Origin: Myxococcales bacterium | GTDB taxonomy: Bacteria > Myxococcota_A > Polyangia > Polyangiales > Ga0077539 | Assembly: GCA_016793325.1 (NCBI GenBank) | Contig: JAEUKI010000003.1 | Location: 62,001-126,000, forward strand | Direction of reading: 5' to 3' | DNA: 64,000 bases | Shown: positions 1 to 9,195 of the stretch, piece after piece | Position numbering within the stretch: position 1 is the stretch's first letter | Layout: each line of letters starts with the position of its first letter | Position numbers and translations under genes: made by a program | Notes under the pieces: model-generated | What the model was told of the DNA's origin: nothing | What the model saw: the letters and a program-made list of their open reading frames with translations, nothing else | Databases searched by the model: none

Positions 1-1370
1 ACGCTCGCGCGGATCGCTCCGAGCGGCGGCGGTCTGTGCGGCGGGAGCTGGACCGTCGCGCCGTCCATCGTCGGCGTCTCGAACGAGACGGGCTCTCCAA
101 ACGGTCGACCGAGCCGCCACCACTGCATGTGATAGCGACGCCCGGCGGGGAGCGACACACGAAATGCCCCTGTTGCGTCGGGCACCGCTTCGGACCACAC
201 CGTGATTTCGCGGGGCGAATTGCTGCCATCGGGCGCGGGCTCGTAGAACACGGCGCTCGCCGCGCGCTCGTCCCCGAGCCCTCGAGGGAGCTCGATCGTC
301 CCGCGCACCGACACGATGGGCTCGCCGAACAACTGGCGCCTCGCGGCCATCACGTGCTCGAGCGCGCCGAGGCCCGCGCCGCGACTCGCGACGATCATGC
401 GCTCGAACACGAGTCCATCACCGGGCGCGACGTAGCTGCGAGGCAACCCCATCGCGACGATGGTCGGATCGACGACGCCGTCGAGCAGCGGCTCTGTGCA
501 CGAGAACGTCGCGTACGAAGTGTCTTCACCGGCGTGCGACGACGCTGCCATGTACGGCGTTCGCACGAGCGAGGCGTCGAGGTTGGTGAGCTGGAGCTCG
601 GGGTGCTCGAAGCCGAGACCGCGTCCTTGCACGAAGGGCGTCTGCGATCGGTCGCCGAGAAACCAAGCGTCCGAGAGGTAGCTCGACCACGCGACGCGCC
701 CGCCGTTGTAGAGCTCTGTGCGAACGCGAACGCCAGGATCGCAGGGGCGAAGCTCGTAGCGCGTGGTCACGAGGACGCGTCCGTCTCCACCCGTGGACAC
801 GTCGAGAAACCCCCGCGCGATGACGACGGCGGTGTCGTCTTCTTGTCGGCTCTCGATCGCCGTGTAGTGCAGCGCGTCGCGCGGAACGATCCCAGTGATC
901 TGGTAGATCTGGTTCAGGTGGTCTGTTCCGCCGCTGGGGCTGACATCAATGATGGTCCCGCCGCTCGGCGCGAGGTGGTGCGTGTGCGTCTCTCGATTGT
1001 GTGCGACGCGCTGCGCGGTCGTCGCGTTCAGCGCGAGCGCTGGAGACACATCGTCGATCACGATCGTGACGTTGTCGTTGGCGAGCACCCAATCGCCGAC
1101 GGACGCGAGCGCGTCGAGCCCCGCGGGGCGCTGCGTGCGCGTTGTGATGCGCGAGACGCGCGCGGGGCCGTTGCCGCTGCACGCGAAGCGCACCGCGCGG
1201 CACGCGGGCGGCGGAACGCATTGCAACGACGTCGATCCGAGGCAGCCGGGGTCTCGCGCCGGGCCACACTGCGCGAGCGCGACGGCGATCAGCGATACGA
1301 CGGCCGACCGCGCGACGCGCGAGGACGGGCTCTTCTCGAGCGATGTGGGTTCGAAACGCACGAAGGGCAT
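1..1370 (-). CDS. Secreted lipoprotein-like protein, C-terminus beyond the window
   Basis: The frame is open from an ATG at 1370 to the left edge without a stop, about 456 residues, so the gene is partial. A basic start is followed by a hydrophobic stretch ending in Cys35 (VALAQC), consistent with a lipoprotein signal. The body is beta-rich (for example NDNVTIVIDDVS and TTRYELRPCDPGVRVRTELY), and the last visible part (VRGTIELPRG, FRVSLPAGRRYHMQWW) resembles carboxypeptidase-regulatory-like beta domains. In myxobacteria such N-terminal regions can precede a PHP/CehA-type metallohydrolase, but that part would lie outside the window; this is inference. It is divergent from the carotenoid oxygenase gene, with 126 bp between the starts. 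Function unknown. Confidence 0.75.
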   Translation of the reverse strand, partial: MPFVRFEPTSLEKSPSSRVARSAVVSLIAVALAQCGPARDPGCLGSTSLQCVPPPACRAVRFACSGNGPARVSRITTRTQRPAGLDALASVGDWVLANDNVTIVIDDVSPALALNATTAQRVAHNRETHTHHLAPSGGTIIDVSPSGGTDHLNQIYQITGIVPRDALHYTAIESRQEDDTAVVIARGFLDVSTGGDGRVLVTTRYELRPCDPGVRVRTELYNGGRVAWSSYLSDAWFLGDRSQTPFVQGRGLGFEHPELQLTNLDASLVRTPYMAASSHAGEDTSYATFSCTEPLLDGVVDPTIVAMGLPRSYVAPGDGLVFERMIVASRGAGLGALEHVMAARRQLFGEPIVSVRGTIELPRGLGDERAASAVFYEPAPDGSNSPREITVWSEAVPDATGAFRVSLPAGRRYHMQWWRLGRPFGEPVSFETPTMDGATVQLPPHRPPPLGAIRAS

Positions 1371-1496
1371 CGTGCCACGAACGAAACCGTCGGACCCACA
1401 ACCCACGACGACAATTCGACCCGCGACGTGCCGCGCCAAAAGACTGCGCGCTCGACGCGATCCCCGAGATTCGACAGAGTCACTCGCAGCGAACCC

Positions 1497-2891
1497 ATGA
1501 ACGAGATGCAGCCAGCGACGAGCAAGTTTCTACGCGGCAATTTCGCCCCTGTGCACGACGAGCGGGACGACGACGGCCTCACGGTGATCGGCGAGATCCC
1601 CGCGGAGCTCGACGGGTGGTTCGTGCGCAACGGACCGAACCCACAGTTTCATCCGCTCCGCACGTACCACTGGTTCGCGGGCGACGGGATGCTGCACGCC
1701 GTCGAGCTCCGCGACGGCCGCGCGCGGTATCGCAATCGCTTCGTTCGCACGGAGGGTTGGCTGCGCGAGCACGAAGCAGGTCGCGCGCTCTGGTCCGGTG
1801 ACCTCGGGATGCCGGACTTCGAGAACCCCAACGGACCGACCCGAGGCAACACGGCGAACACCGCGCTCGTGCACCATCACGGAAAGCTTCTCGCGCTGTG
1901 GGAGGCTGGATTTCCCCACGAAATCTCGCTGCCCACGCTCGAGACCGTCGGGCTCTCGACCTTCGGGGGCAAGCTCGACTTTCAGTGCACCGCGCACCCG
2001 CGCGTCGACCCGACCACGGGCGAGCTCTGCTTCTTCGGCTACGACATGATCGCTCCGCCGCACTTGCGCTACGGCGAAGTGAGCCGCGAGGGAGCGCTTT
2101 CGCTCGTGCGCGAGGTGCCGCTGCCGCACGGGACGATGATTCATGATTTCGTGATCACAAAAAACTTCGCGGTGATCCCGGTGTTTCCGTTCGCGTTCGA
2201 GGTCGAGCGCGCGATGGCCGGCGACAATCCCTTTGTGTTTCGCGAGCAGGCGCCCACGCGCTTCGCGGTGCTGCGTCGCGGGGACGCGACCGCTCCTGTG
2301 CAGTGGCTCGAAGGGCCCTCGTGCTTCGTGTTTCACTACGCCAACGCGTACGAGCAGCAAGGCACGATCGTGATCGACGGCTGCCGCATGCCGAAGGCGT
2401 CGATCGACTTCGAAGAGGGGACGGTGCAGGCCAACGCGGGCAGGCTCCATCGGTGGGTGCTCGACCTCGCGAAGGGCTCTGTGCGCGAGGCGACGTTCGA
2501 CGAAGCGCACTGTGATTTTCCTCGGATTCACGACGGCAAGACCGGCGAGAAGGCGCGCTACGTGTACGCGGCGCGCGTCGGTCGAGAGGCGCCGCTCGGA
2601 GACAGCGATCAGTTCTCGGACGGCTGGATCAAGTACGACCTCGAGGCGGGGCACGGCGTCGCGCACGCGCACGGAACGGACGTGTTCGGCGGCGAAGGCG
2701 TGTTCGTCGCGCGCGAGGGAGGCGCGTCCGAAGACGACGGCTGGATCGTGGGATTCGTGCACGATCGCCGCGAAAATCGCAGCGAGCTACGCATCCTCGA
2801 CGCGCGATCGATGGACCGCACGCCCGTCGCGCGCGTGCTCCTCGAGCGCCGCGTCCCCTACGGCTTTCACGGAACGTGGGTCCCGCGCTGA
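1497..2891 (+). CDS. Carotenoid oxygenase (RPE65/CCD family)
   Basis: Predicted Fe(II)-dependent dioxygenase that cleaves carotenoids or related polyenes, probably in the cytoplasm or on the inner membrane face. The 464-residue protein has the family signatures FVRNGPNPQF and HWFAGDGMLHAV near the N-terminus. The four iron-binding histidines fall in CTAHPRVD, HDFVITKN, CFVFHYANAY and the C-terminal YGFHGTWV. Length is normal for bacterial members. The frame stays open upstream to about position 36, but ATG 1497 (MNEMQPATSKFLRGNFAP) is the sensible start because homology begins just after it and the upstream stretch is antisense to the lipoprotein gene. Substrate cannot be told from sequence; no carotenoid biosynthesis gene lies nearby. 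Confidence 0.93.
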   Translation: MNEMQPATSKFLRGNFAPVHDERDDDGLTVIGEIPAELDGWFVRNGPNPQFHPLRTYHWFAGDGMLHAVELRDGRARYRNRFVRTEGWLREHEAGRALWSGDLGMPDFENPNGPTRGNTANTALVHHHGKLLALWEAGFPHEISLPTLETVGLSTFGGKLDFQCTAHPRVDPTTGELCFFGYDMIAPPHLRYGEVSREGALSLVREVPLPHGTMIHDFVITKNFAVIPVFPFAFEVERAMAGDNPFVFREQAPTRFAVLRRGDATAPVQWLEGPSCFVFHYANAYEQQGTIVIDGCRMPKASIDFEEGTVQANAGRLHRWVLDLAKGSVREATFDEAHCDFPRIHDGKTGEKARYVYAARVGREAPLGDSDQFSDGWIKYDLEAGHGVAHAHGTDVFGGEGVFVAREGGASEDDGWIVGFVHDRRENRSELRILDARSMDRTPVARVLLERRVPYGFHGTWVPR

Positions 2892-2920
2892 CCTGATCGC
2901 GCAGCGCCGCGCGACGTGAT

Positions 2921-4165
2921 TCAGCGGCGGCGACGGCGCGTGGCCGCGAGCGCCAGCGCGAGCCCTGCGATCGCGGCGAGTCCTCCCGACCGCTGCGATC
3001 GGCTGTCGACCGAGCATCCGCCGCTCATCGCACCAGGGGGCGCTCCGCCGTCGGGCGACGCTCCCGCATCGGCCGCGGGAACGCCCGAGTCCGCCGGCGG
3101 AGGTGGCGGCAGCGCAGGATCCGGGATGCAAAAGCGCCCAGTGTCGTTGCAGACCCAACCTCCCGGACACGCCGTGCAGTCCTCGCTCGTGCATCGACGC
3201 GAGGTCCCGATGGCCAAGCACAAGAGCGGAATGTCGCACTGCTCGTCGGTGCGGCACTCGTCGCCGATGACGCCCGGTCGCGACTGCGGCGGCTCGACCC
3301 AGGACGGAGGCGTGTAGCGGCCCGCGGTGGCCGCGGCGCGCGCGCGCTCACGGATCCACGCGGCGTACGAATCCACCCGCGTGTACACGGGCGAGTTGCA
3401 CGAGTTCGCGTCGCCGCGCGAGAGAATCCCGAACACAGCGCCGGTCTCGTCGAGCGCCGGTCCACCCGAGTCACCCTGGCACGTCCCGGTGTCCGCGAGC
3501 CACTCTTCCGCGGTGAGGACCGTGAGGCCGGGTCGCGCTTGCGCGAGTCCGACGTGTTGAACGGTCAGGCCCTCGCGCATGCGTCGCGTGCCCGAACCGC
3601 CTCCGCGCCCGTTCGTCGCGCCGAAACCGCTCGCGGTAAACGTGTCGTTGACGCGCGGGGCGATGTCGAGGCGGGGCTCGATCGGCGTGATTCCCGGAAT
3701 CGAGCCCGTCAGTCGGAGCAGCGCGATGTCGCGGCCGCACATCGGTTGATTTGTGGTGTTCTCGGGCACCCACACTTCGGCGACGCGGTAGTACCGCGCG
3801 CTCTGGGTGATGGCTTGGTCGGTCGTGACCGCGAACGTCCCCGCGGAGTACGGCGCCGCTGCGAGCGACGGCTCGTAGGTCGTTCCGTTCTGCGTGAAGC
3901 GCGAGCAGACGATCCCGTCGCCGGAGATCTCGGAGACACAGTGCCGCGCGGTCAACACGAGGTTGGGCGCGATGAGCGAACCGGTGCACGTCCCGAACCC
4001 GCCGCCGCCGACGATCGCGATCCCGACGACGTTCGTGTGCGTCGAGTCTTCGACGCCGCCGAAGATGGCCTGCGACGACTGCCCGACCTCCGCGGCGCAG
4101 CCGACCATCAGCAGGGGAGCGGCGGCGAACATCGACGCGCGAAGAGCAGCAAGAATACGGGCCAT
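2921..4165 (-). CDS. Secreted trypsin-like serine protease with MYXO-CTERM tail
   Basis: S1-family endopeptidase of 414 residues expected at the cell surface. The signal peptide ends in a lipobox-like LMVGC. The triad is visible as TARHC (His), GRDIALLRL (Asp) and GDSGGP (Ser). A Cys-rich, Pro-rich region follows the protease domain. The C-terminus is a typical MYXO-CTERM signal: GGC, a hydrophobic helix (AAIAGLALALAA) and an arginine cluster, known in this phylum as a sorting tail. ATG 4165 is preferred over an upstream TTG because GGAGG lies 8 nt before it. It converges with the carotenoid oxygenase gene, 29 bp apart. Having both a lipobox-like Cys and a MYXO-CTERM tail is noteworthy, and only one may be used. 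Confidence 0.9.
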   Translation of the reverse strand: MARILAALRASMFAAAPLLMVGCAAEVGQSSQAIFGGVEDSTHTNVVGIAIVGGGGFGTCTGSLIAPNLVLTARHCVSEISGDGIVCSRFTQNGTTYEPSLAAAPYSAGTFAVTTDQAITQSARYYRVAEVWVPENTTNQPMCGRDIALLRLTGSIPGITPIEPRLDIAPRVNDTFTASGFGATNGRGGGSGTRRMREGLTVQHVGLAQARPGLTVLTAEEWLADTGTCQGDSGGPALDETGAVFGILSRGDANSCNSPVYTRVDSYAAWIRERARAAATAGRYTPPSWVEPPQSRPGVIGDECRTDEQCDIPLLCLAIGTSRRCTSEDCTACPGGWVCNDTGRFCIPDPALPPPPPADSGVPAADAGASPDGGAPPGAMSGGCSVDSRSQRSGGLAAIAGLALALAATRRRRR

Positions 4166-4297
4166 CAACGAGACCTCCGACAAAGGGCCGGGCGGGACGC
4201 TAGCACCGAGCGCGAGCGCCGCGGACGAGATTTGTGCGGCGATTTGTCGCCGCAGCGCAGCAATCCTTCGACCAAATGCGACGACCCGCGCCGCGCG

Positions 4298-4873
4298 TCA
4301 GCCGCCGTAGCGCGCGACGAGCGCCTTGGCGCGCTCGACGAACGCCGCCATGTGATAGCGCTCGAAGTCGCCCCAGGTCGTGAGCGTGCGGGTGTCCGCG
4401 ACGCGATCGACGAAGATCATCCCGTCGAGGTGATCGCATTCGTGCTGGAACGTTCCTGCGGACAGGCCTTTGACGACCTGATCGACCTCGCGGCCTTCGC
4501 GATCCCAGGCGCGCAGTCGCACTTCGGTGAACCGCGCGACGACCCCCCGCAGGTTCGGGACGCTCAAGCACCCCTCGTAGTTGTCGAACTTCTCTTCGGT
4601 GAGCGGTTCGAGCACTGGGTTGACCAGCACCGTCAGCGGAATGTCCGGCTTGTAGGGATAGCGCGGGTTCTTCTTCACCTCGACCGCGACGATGCGAACA
4701 GGCTCGTACACCTGCGGCGCGGCGAGCCCCGCGCCGTTGGCGTCGCGCATCGTCTCGATGAGGTCGTCGATGAACCTCTGAGTGTCTGCGGACGCGAGCT
4801 CTTCGCGCGTGAGCTCACGCGAGCGCTCGCGCAGCACGGGGTGTCCGATGGTGGCGATCTTGCGGATGGTCAT
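4298..4873 (-). CDS. def: Peptide deformylase
   Basis: Removes the formyl group from the initiator methionine of nascent proteins at the ribosome. The 191-residue protein contains all three family motifs: GAGLAAPQV (motif 1), EGCLSVP (motif 2, metal-binding Cys) and QHECDHLDG (motif 3, HExxH with two metal-binding His and the catalytic Glu). Length and motif spacing are normal for a bacterial type I-like enzyme. The apaG gene lies 32 bp downstream of its start on the same strand, so the two are probably co-transcribed with apaG first. Confidence 0.97.
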   Translation of the reverse strand: MTIRKIATIGHPVLRERSRELTREELASADTQRFIDDLIETMRDANGAGLAAPQVYEPVRIVAVEVKKNPRYPYKPDIPLTVLVNPVLEPLTEEKFDNYEGCLSVPNLRGVVARFTEVRLRAWDREGREVDQVVKGLSAGTFQHECDHLDGMIFVDRVADTRTLTTWGDFERYHMAAFVERAKALVARYGG

Positions 4874-4905
4874 CGTGGGGCGCTCCGTCGGTGAGTCGAC
4901 TGCGA

Positions 4906-5289
4906 TCAGTTGATCGAATGGGGCAGGGCGAGGTCGAACGGGGCGATCACCGCGTCGAAGCGCTCGCCCGCGTCGGTGATCATTTGGTAGGTCCCGTGCA
5001 TCGAGCCCCGCGCTGTCGCGATCGCGCAGAAGCTCGTGTACTCGAAGTACTGCCCTGCTTTCAGCACGGGCTGCGCGCCGACGACCCCTTCGCCGCGAAC
5101 CTCTTGAACGAGGCTATTGGCGTCGGTGATGACCCAGTGTCGCGAGCGAAGCTGCGCGGTCTCGGCGCCCTCGTTGCTGATGCGAACGGTGTACGCGAAG
5201 ACGTACTGCTTCTGCGATGGCGAGCTGCGCTCGGGAAGGTACTTGCACTTCACGCTCACGCGGATGCCACGAGTCACGGCGTTGGACAC
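4906..5289 (-). CDS. apaG: ApaG domain protein
   Basis: A 127-residue protein that covers the full ApaG (DUF525) family. Landmarks are YVFAYTVRISNEG, RHWVITDAN, EVRGEGVVGAQPVL, FEYTSF and GTYQMI, which align end to end with the E. coli protein. The fold is a fibronectin-III-like beta sandwich; its biochemical role is unsettled, with links to Mg2+/Co2+ phenotypes and nucleotide binding in other organisms. GTG 5289 (MSNAVTRGIRV) is chosen since the frame stays open for about 115 codons upstream without homology. It is immediately upstream of def and divergent from the MFS transporter gene. Confidence 0.93.
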   Translation of the reverse strand: MSNAVTRGIRVSVKCKYLPERSSPSQKQYVFAYTVRISNEGAETAQLRSRHWVITDANSLVQEVRGEGVVGAQPVLKAGQYFEYTSFCAIATARGSMHGTYQMITDAGERFDAVIAPFDLALPHSIN

Positions 5290-5398
5290 GGGCGAGACGA
5301 TGCCGCCCGCGCGACGAGACGGCAAGGACGACTTCGTCCCACGTGCGCATCGAAGCGCGCTGCGACGGCGCGGCCGAGCGCTGGTATGGTCCCCTGCC

Positions 5399-6607
5399 GT
5401 GAGCGAAGAGCAGGCAAAACGCCCAGCGCCGCGCGCGCTCACGCGCACCGTGATCGCGCTCGGGCTCGTCAGTTTTTTCACCGACGCGGCGTCGGACATG
5501 ATCTGGCCGCTGTTGCCGGTGCTGCTCGCGAGCGCGATGCACACGAGCGTCGCGTGGGCGGGCGTGATCGAGGGCGCCGCCGACGCGACCGCGGCGCTCG
5601 TGAAATACCTCGTCGGAAAGCGCTCGGATCGCATCCAGCGACGAAAGCCCTTCGTGCTCGCGGGCTACACGATTTCGTCCGTCGCCCGACCGCTGCTCGC
5701 GATCGCGACGCTCCCCTGGCACGCGCTCGTCGTCCGCGTCGTCGACCGCGTCGGAAAGGGCCTTCGCTCCGCGCCGCGCGACGCGCTGATCGCCGAGGAC
5801 ACGCCGAGCGAGCGTCGCGCGGTGGCGTTTGGCTTTCACCGCGCGATGGACAACGCGGGCGCGGTCGTCGGGCCGCTCGCCGCGGTGGCCCTCTTGTCTG
5901 TGTGGCCGAACAACGTGCGCGCGGTCGCGTGGGCGACGGCTGTCCCTGGCGCGCTCGCGGTGCTGGCGATCGTGCTGCTCGTTCGAGATCGTCCTCGCGA
6001 GGCGGCGGACAAGACCGACTCGAAGAGCGCCGAACCCTCGGCGGAGCTATCCCACGAATTCAAGCGCTACCTCGCCGTCGTCGCGCTCTTCGCGCTCGGC
6101 AACGCGAGCGACGTCTTCATCGTGGCGCAGGCCCTTCGCGCGGGAATCTCCGTGCGAGACGCGGCGCTGGTGTGGGCGGCGCTCGCGCTCGTTCGCGCGG
6201 TCGCCGCGACGCCAGGCGGAGCGCTCGCGCAGCGCATCGGAAAGCGCCGGTCTCTCGCGCTCGGCTGGCTCGTGTACGCCGCCGCGTACGCCGCGTTTCC
6301 GCTCGCGAAAGGCACGCTCGCGCTCGTCGCGGTGACGGTCGTATACGGCGTGTACTACGGGCTCACCGAGGGCGCCGAGAAGGCGCTCGTCGCGAGCTTC
6401 GCAGCAGAGCGCTCGCTCGGCCGCGCGTACGGGCTCTTCGCGCTCGTCACGGGCGTCGGCTCGCTCGTCGCTAGCTTGCTCTTCGCCGCGCTGCTCACGG
6501 TCGGCGACGGTCGTTACGCCTGGTGGTGCAGCGCGTCGCTCGCGCTCGCAGCCTCGCTGGCCCTCTTCGCAGCGCGCCCACGAGTTCGGGAAACTCCGCC
6601 TGGGTAA
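5399..6607 (+). CDS. MFS transporter
   Basis: Major facilitator superfamily permease of about 402 residues with roughly 12 hydrophobic segments. The N-terminal signature SFFTDAASDMIWPLLPVLL and the cytoplasmic loop RVGKGLRSAPRDALIAED (a motif-A-like region) match a bacterial MFS subgroup of unknown substrate found in many proteobacteria. A second loop (QRIGKRRSLALGW) marks the C-terminal half. GTG 5399 is taken as the start because it sits directly before the conserved N-terminus; the frame is open further upstream only as antisense of apaG. Substrate cannot be inferred. Confidence 0.88.
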   Translation: MSEEQAKRPAPRALTRTVIALGLVSFFTDAASDMIWPLLPVLLASAMHTSVAWAGVIEGAADATAALVKYLVGKRSDRIQRRKPFVLAGYTISSVARPLLAIATLPWHALVVRVVDRVGKGLRSAPRDALIAEDTPSERRAVAFGFHRAMDNAGAVVGPLAAVALLSVWPNNVRAVAWATAVPGALAVLAIVLLVRDRPREAADKTDSKSAEPSAELSHEFKRYLAVVALFALGNASDVFIVAQALRAGISVRDAALVWAALALVRAVAATPGGALAQRIGKRRSLALGWLVYAAAYAAFPLAKGTLALVAVTVVYGVYYGLTEGAEKALVASFAAERSLGRAYGLFALVTGVGSLVASLLFAALLTVGDGRYAWWCSASLALAASLALFAARPRVRETPPG

Positions 6608-6731
6608 CGAGTCGCCCAGGTGACCGCCGTTCATCCCATCCGGCGGTCGAGCGAGCGCCTTTGCGAACAGCAGTTGGTGAGTTCATTTGCAGGAGAAACG
6701 CGATCCGCACGCGGATGGCCGCGCGCTTGCA

Positions 6732-7928
6732 ATGCAGCGATGCATGGGACACATCGAACCCGCTCGCGTCGCTCGTCTGGGCCTCTTCGCGACCTCGGTC
6801 GTCGCGCTCGCGCTCGTCGGTTGTGCCGAGGGCGAAGTCGGCGCGTGGGAGGACCTCGGGCCGTCCACGGACAGCATCATCAACGGCGCTGCGTACGACG
6901 GCGATCCGGCGACGGTGTACCTCATGACGGACGGTCGGTTCATGTGCACCGGCTCGCTCATCGCGCCGCGCGTCGTGTTGACCGCGCGTCACTGTATCGA
7001 GAACGGCGGCGCGCGCACGGCGGCGAGTCGTCTCAGCGTTGGCACCGGTCCGCAGGCCAACGGGAGCGCTGTGTACGCTCGCGTGACCGAGGTGCGCACG
7101 ACGAGCGGCGACATGTTCGACGGCAACGACATCGCGGTGGTGCTGCTCGATCGCGCGGGCGCGCTCACGCCGTACGCGTGGTCTCGGACGGCGCCGACGC
7201 TCGGCGAAGCGGTCGTGGGAATCGGCTACGGACAGACCGACGGGAGCCGCCGTGGATTGCCCGCGGGTCGCAAGTTTCGCGGGACAGGCTCGATCGGTCG
7301 CGTGCTCGCGAAGGAGGTCTACACGGCGCGTCCGTTGCCCTGCTACGGCGACTCGGGCGGGCCGATGTTCAACCGCGCCGGTCGCGTGATCGGCGTCGTG
7401 TCGCGCGGCACCGCGTCGACCTGCGAGGGCGGCGTCGCTGTGTACACGCGGACCGACGCGCACGCCGCGCTCATCGATGGCGCGATCGCTGCGACGGGCG
7501 GCGGCGGAATGGAGCCGCCTGCGATGGAGCCTCCTGCCATGGAGCCTCCCGCGATGGAACCACCCGCGATGGAGCCCCCGCCTGGCGGAATGGAGCCGCC
7601 TCCCGCCGAGCCTCCGCCTGCGGAGCCTCCGCCCGCTGGCGCGATCGACATCTGCGCGCGGCCGTACACGGGCACGATCGACGTCGGCGCGACGCTCACG
7701 TTTACCTGTCATATTGCTGCCAATCGTGACGTGGTGCTCGCGACGAGCGCGCCGCAAGAGATCCTCACGCAGCTCACGATCGAAGGGCGCACGTACGAGC
7801 CGCGCTTCGAAGCAGACGCGGAGTACGGCTTTCGTCGCCGCGCCGTCGATACGCCGTTCTCGGTGACCGTTCGCGGGAGCAATCGCTTCAGGCCGATGCC
7901 GATCTACGTGGGCGTTTTCACGCGATGA
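6732..7928 (+). CDS. Secreted trypsin-like serine protease with proline-rich linker
   Basis: S1-family protease of about 398 residues. A lipoprotein signal ends in ALALVGC. The triad motifs are TARHC (His), GNDIAVVLLD (Asp) and YGDSGGP (Ser). After the catalytic domain comes a low-complexity linker of repeated MEPPA and EPPPA units, then a beta-rich C-terminal domain of about 100 residues resembling pre-peptidase-type beta domains (GTIDVGATLTFTC, ITVRGSNRF-like end). ATG 6732 is preferred; ATG 6744 is also possible, and an ATG at 6687 would place too long a polar stretch before the signal. Its protease domain is related to that encoded at 2921-4165, but that protein ends in MYXO-CTERM instead. 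Confidence 0.88.
   Translation: MQRCMGHIEPARVARLGLFATSVVALALVGCAEGEVGAWEDLGPSTDSIINGAAYDGDPATVYLMTDGRFMCTGSLIAPRVVLTARHCIENGGARTAASRLSVGTGPQANGSAVYARVTEVRTTSGDMFDGNDIAVVLLDRAGALTPYAWSRTAPTLGEAVVGIGYGQTDGSRRGLPAGRKFRGTGSIGRVLAKEVYTARPLPCYGDSGGPMFNRAGRVIGVVSRGTASTCEGGVAVYTRTDAHAALIDGAIAATGGGGMEPPAMEPPAMEPPAMEPPAMEPPPGGMEPPPAEPPPAEPPPAGAIDICARPYTGTIDVGATLTFTCHIAANRDVVLATSAPQEILTQLTIEGRTYEPRFEADAEYGFRRRAVDTPFSVTVRGSNRFRPMPIYVGVFTR
7510..7641 (+). repeat. Tandem repeats encoding MEPPA/EPPPA linker
   Basis: Imperfect 12- to 15-bp tandem repeats inside the protease gene encode MEPPA (five times in a row) and then PPPAE units. The repeats stay in frame and vary mainly in third codon positions, so they look like an old expansion maintained as a flexible surface linker. 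Confidence 0.85.
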
Positions 7929-7989
7929 GCGCGGGGAACGTTCGTTCGTTCACCGCCGGCGATTATGGTTTACGATCCGTCGCTCGCCC

Positions 7990-9174
7990 GTGGCTACCGC
8001 CGCCCCCAATGACCCTCTGCTCGGACGCGTAATCGCCGAGAAATACCGCCTCGACGCCGTTGCCGGAACGGGCGCAACGGGCACCGTCTACCGCGCGATG
8101 CACCTCACCTTGGGCCGCCCCCTCGCCGTGAAGGTCCTCGCGCGACACTTGATGGACAACCCCACGGCGCAAGCGCGCTTCCGACGCGAGGCGCGCGCCG
8201 CGAGCAAGCTCGAGCACCCCAACAGCGTTCAGGTCGTGGACTTCGGCGTCGAGGCCGACGGGATCACGTACCTCGCGATGGAGTTTCTCGAAGGCCGCGA
8301 GCTCTACCGCGCGATCTTCGAAGACTGGCCGCTCGGACCAGAGCGCTCGGCGAAGATCATCGCGCAGGTGCTCTCGGTGCTGCAGGCCGCGCACGAGCTC
8401 GGGATCGTCCACCGCGATTTGAAGCCCGAAAACGTCATGCTCGTGCAGCGCCCCGACGAGCACGGCAACATCGTCGAGATCGTGAAGGTCGCGGATTTCG
8501 GGATCGCGAAGAGCATCGCGAACACCGCGAGCGAAGACAGCCTCAACCTCACGCGCGACGGCACGGTCCACGGGACGCCCGAGTACATGTCCCCCGAGCA
8601 AGCGCGGGGCGAAGAGCTCGACGGACGCGCGGACATCTACGCGTGCGGCGTGATGCTCTACGAGATGATGACGGGGACGCTCCCGTTTACTGCCGAGAGC
8701 GCGTTCGAGGTGATCCTCAAGCACCTCTCGGACCCCGTCGAGCCGCCCACGCAACGCCGTCCGGACGCTGATCCGCGGCTCGAGAGCGTGGTGATGAAGG
8801 CGCTGGCGAAGCGAAAGCAGGATCGCTTCGCGGACGCCAAGAGCATGCGGATCGCGTTGCTCGAGGCGCTCCACGTCGGCGCCGCAGCGCCCTCGTTGCC
8901 CGGCGCGAAGGCGGGCCACTCGATGCCTCCGTCGGCCGACATGACCGCGGCCGTTCCGCTCATGCGCAAGGCGGGCGCGCACCTTCCGACCGAGGTGCTC
9001 GAGGTCGTCTCGGACGACGACGTCCCGACGCCGCTGCAGAAGAAGTCATCGAGCAACGCCCTCCGAATCGTGCTCTCGATCGCGGCGTTGCTCGCGGCGA
9101 TCGCCGTCGGCGCGGGCGTCGCGTGGGTGATCGCGCAGCGCTCAGCGCAAGCGCCGGCCGCCGCGCCTCGTTGA
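7990..9174 (+). CDS. Membrane-anchored Ser/Thr protein kinase
   Basis: Eukaryotic-type kinase of 394 residues with a cytoplasmic N-terminal kinase domain and one C-terminal transmembrane helix (about residues 357-380, IVLSIAALLAAIAVGAGVAW) with almost nothing outside. Motifs are complete: glycine-rich loop GTGATGTVY (26-34), Lys48 in AVKVL, HRDLKPEN with Asp143, DFG at 169-171, and GTPEYMSPEQ. It should be an active kinase. GTG 7990 is the start; the kinase domain begins about 15 residues later. A PrsW-like protease gene follows after 21 bp, so the two may be co-expressed. Targets are unknown. Confidence 0.93.
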   Translation: MATAAPNDPLLGRVIAEKYRLDAVAGTGATGTVYRAMHLTLGRPLAVKVLARHLMDNPTAQARFRREARAASKLEHPNSVQVVDFGVEADGITYLAMEFLEGRELYRAIFEDWPLGPERSAKIIAQVLSVLQAAHELGIVHRDLKPENVMLVQRPDEHGNIVEIVKVADFGIAKSIANTASEDSLNLTRDGTVHGTPEYMSPEQARGEELDGRADIYACGVMLYEMMTGTLPFTAESAFEVILKHLSDPVEPPTQRRPDADPRLESVVMKALAKRKQDRFADAKSMRIALLEALHVGAAAPSLPGAKAGHSMPPSADMTAAVPLMRKAGAHLPTEVLEVVSDDDVPTPLQKKSSSNALRIVLSIAALLAAIAVGAGVAWVIAQRSAQAPAAAPR

Positions 9175-9195
9175 CGCAGCACCGGAGGCGCGATC

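Noticed and set aside
36..1496. N-terminal extension of the carotenoid oxygenase frame
   Set aside because: The stretch is antisense to the lipoprotein gene read on the minus strand, is Arg/His rich and has no homology; the enzyme begins at 1497.
7510..7641. CRISPR-like array
   Set aside because: Units are 12-15 bp, in frame and coding for a Pro-rich linker, with no spacers.
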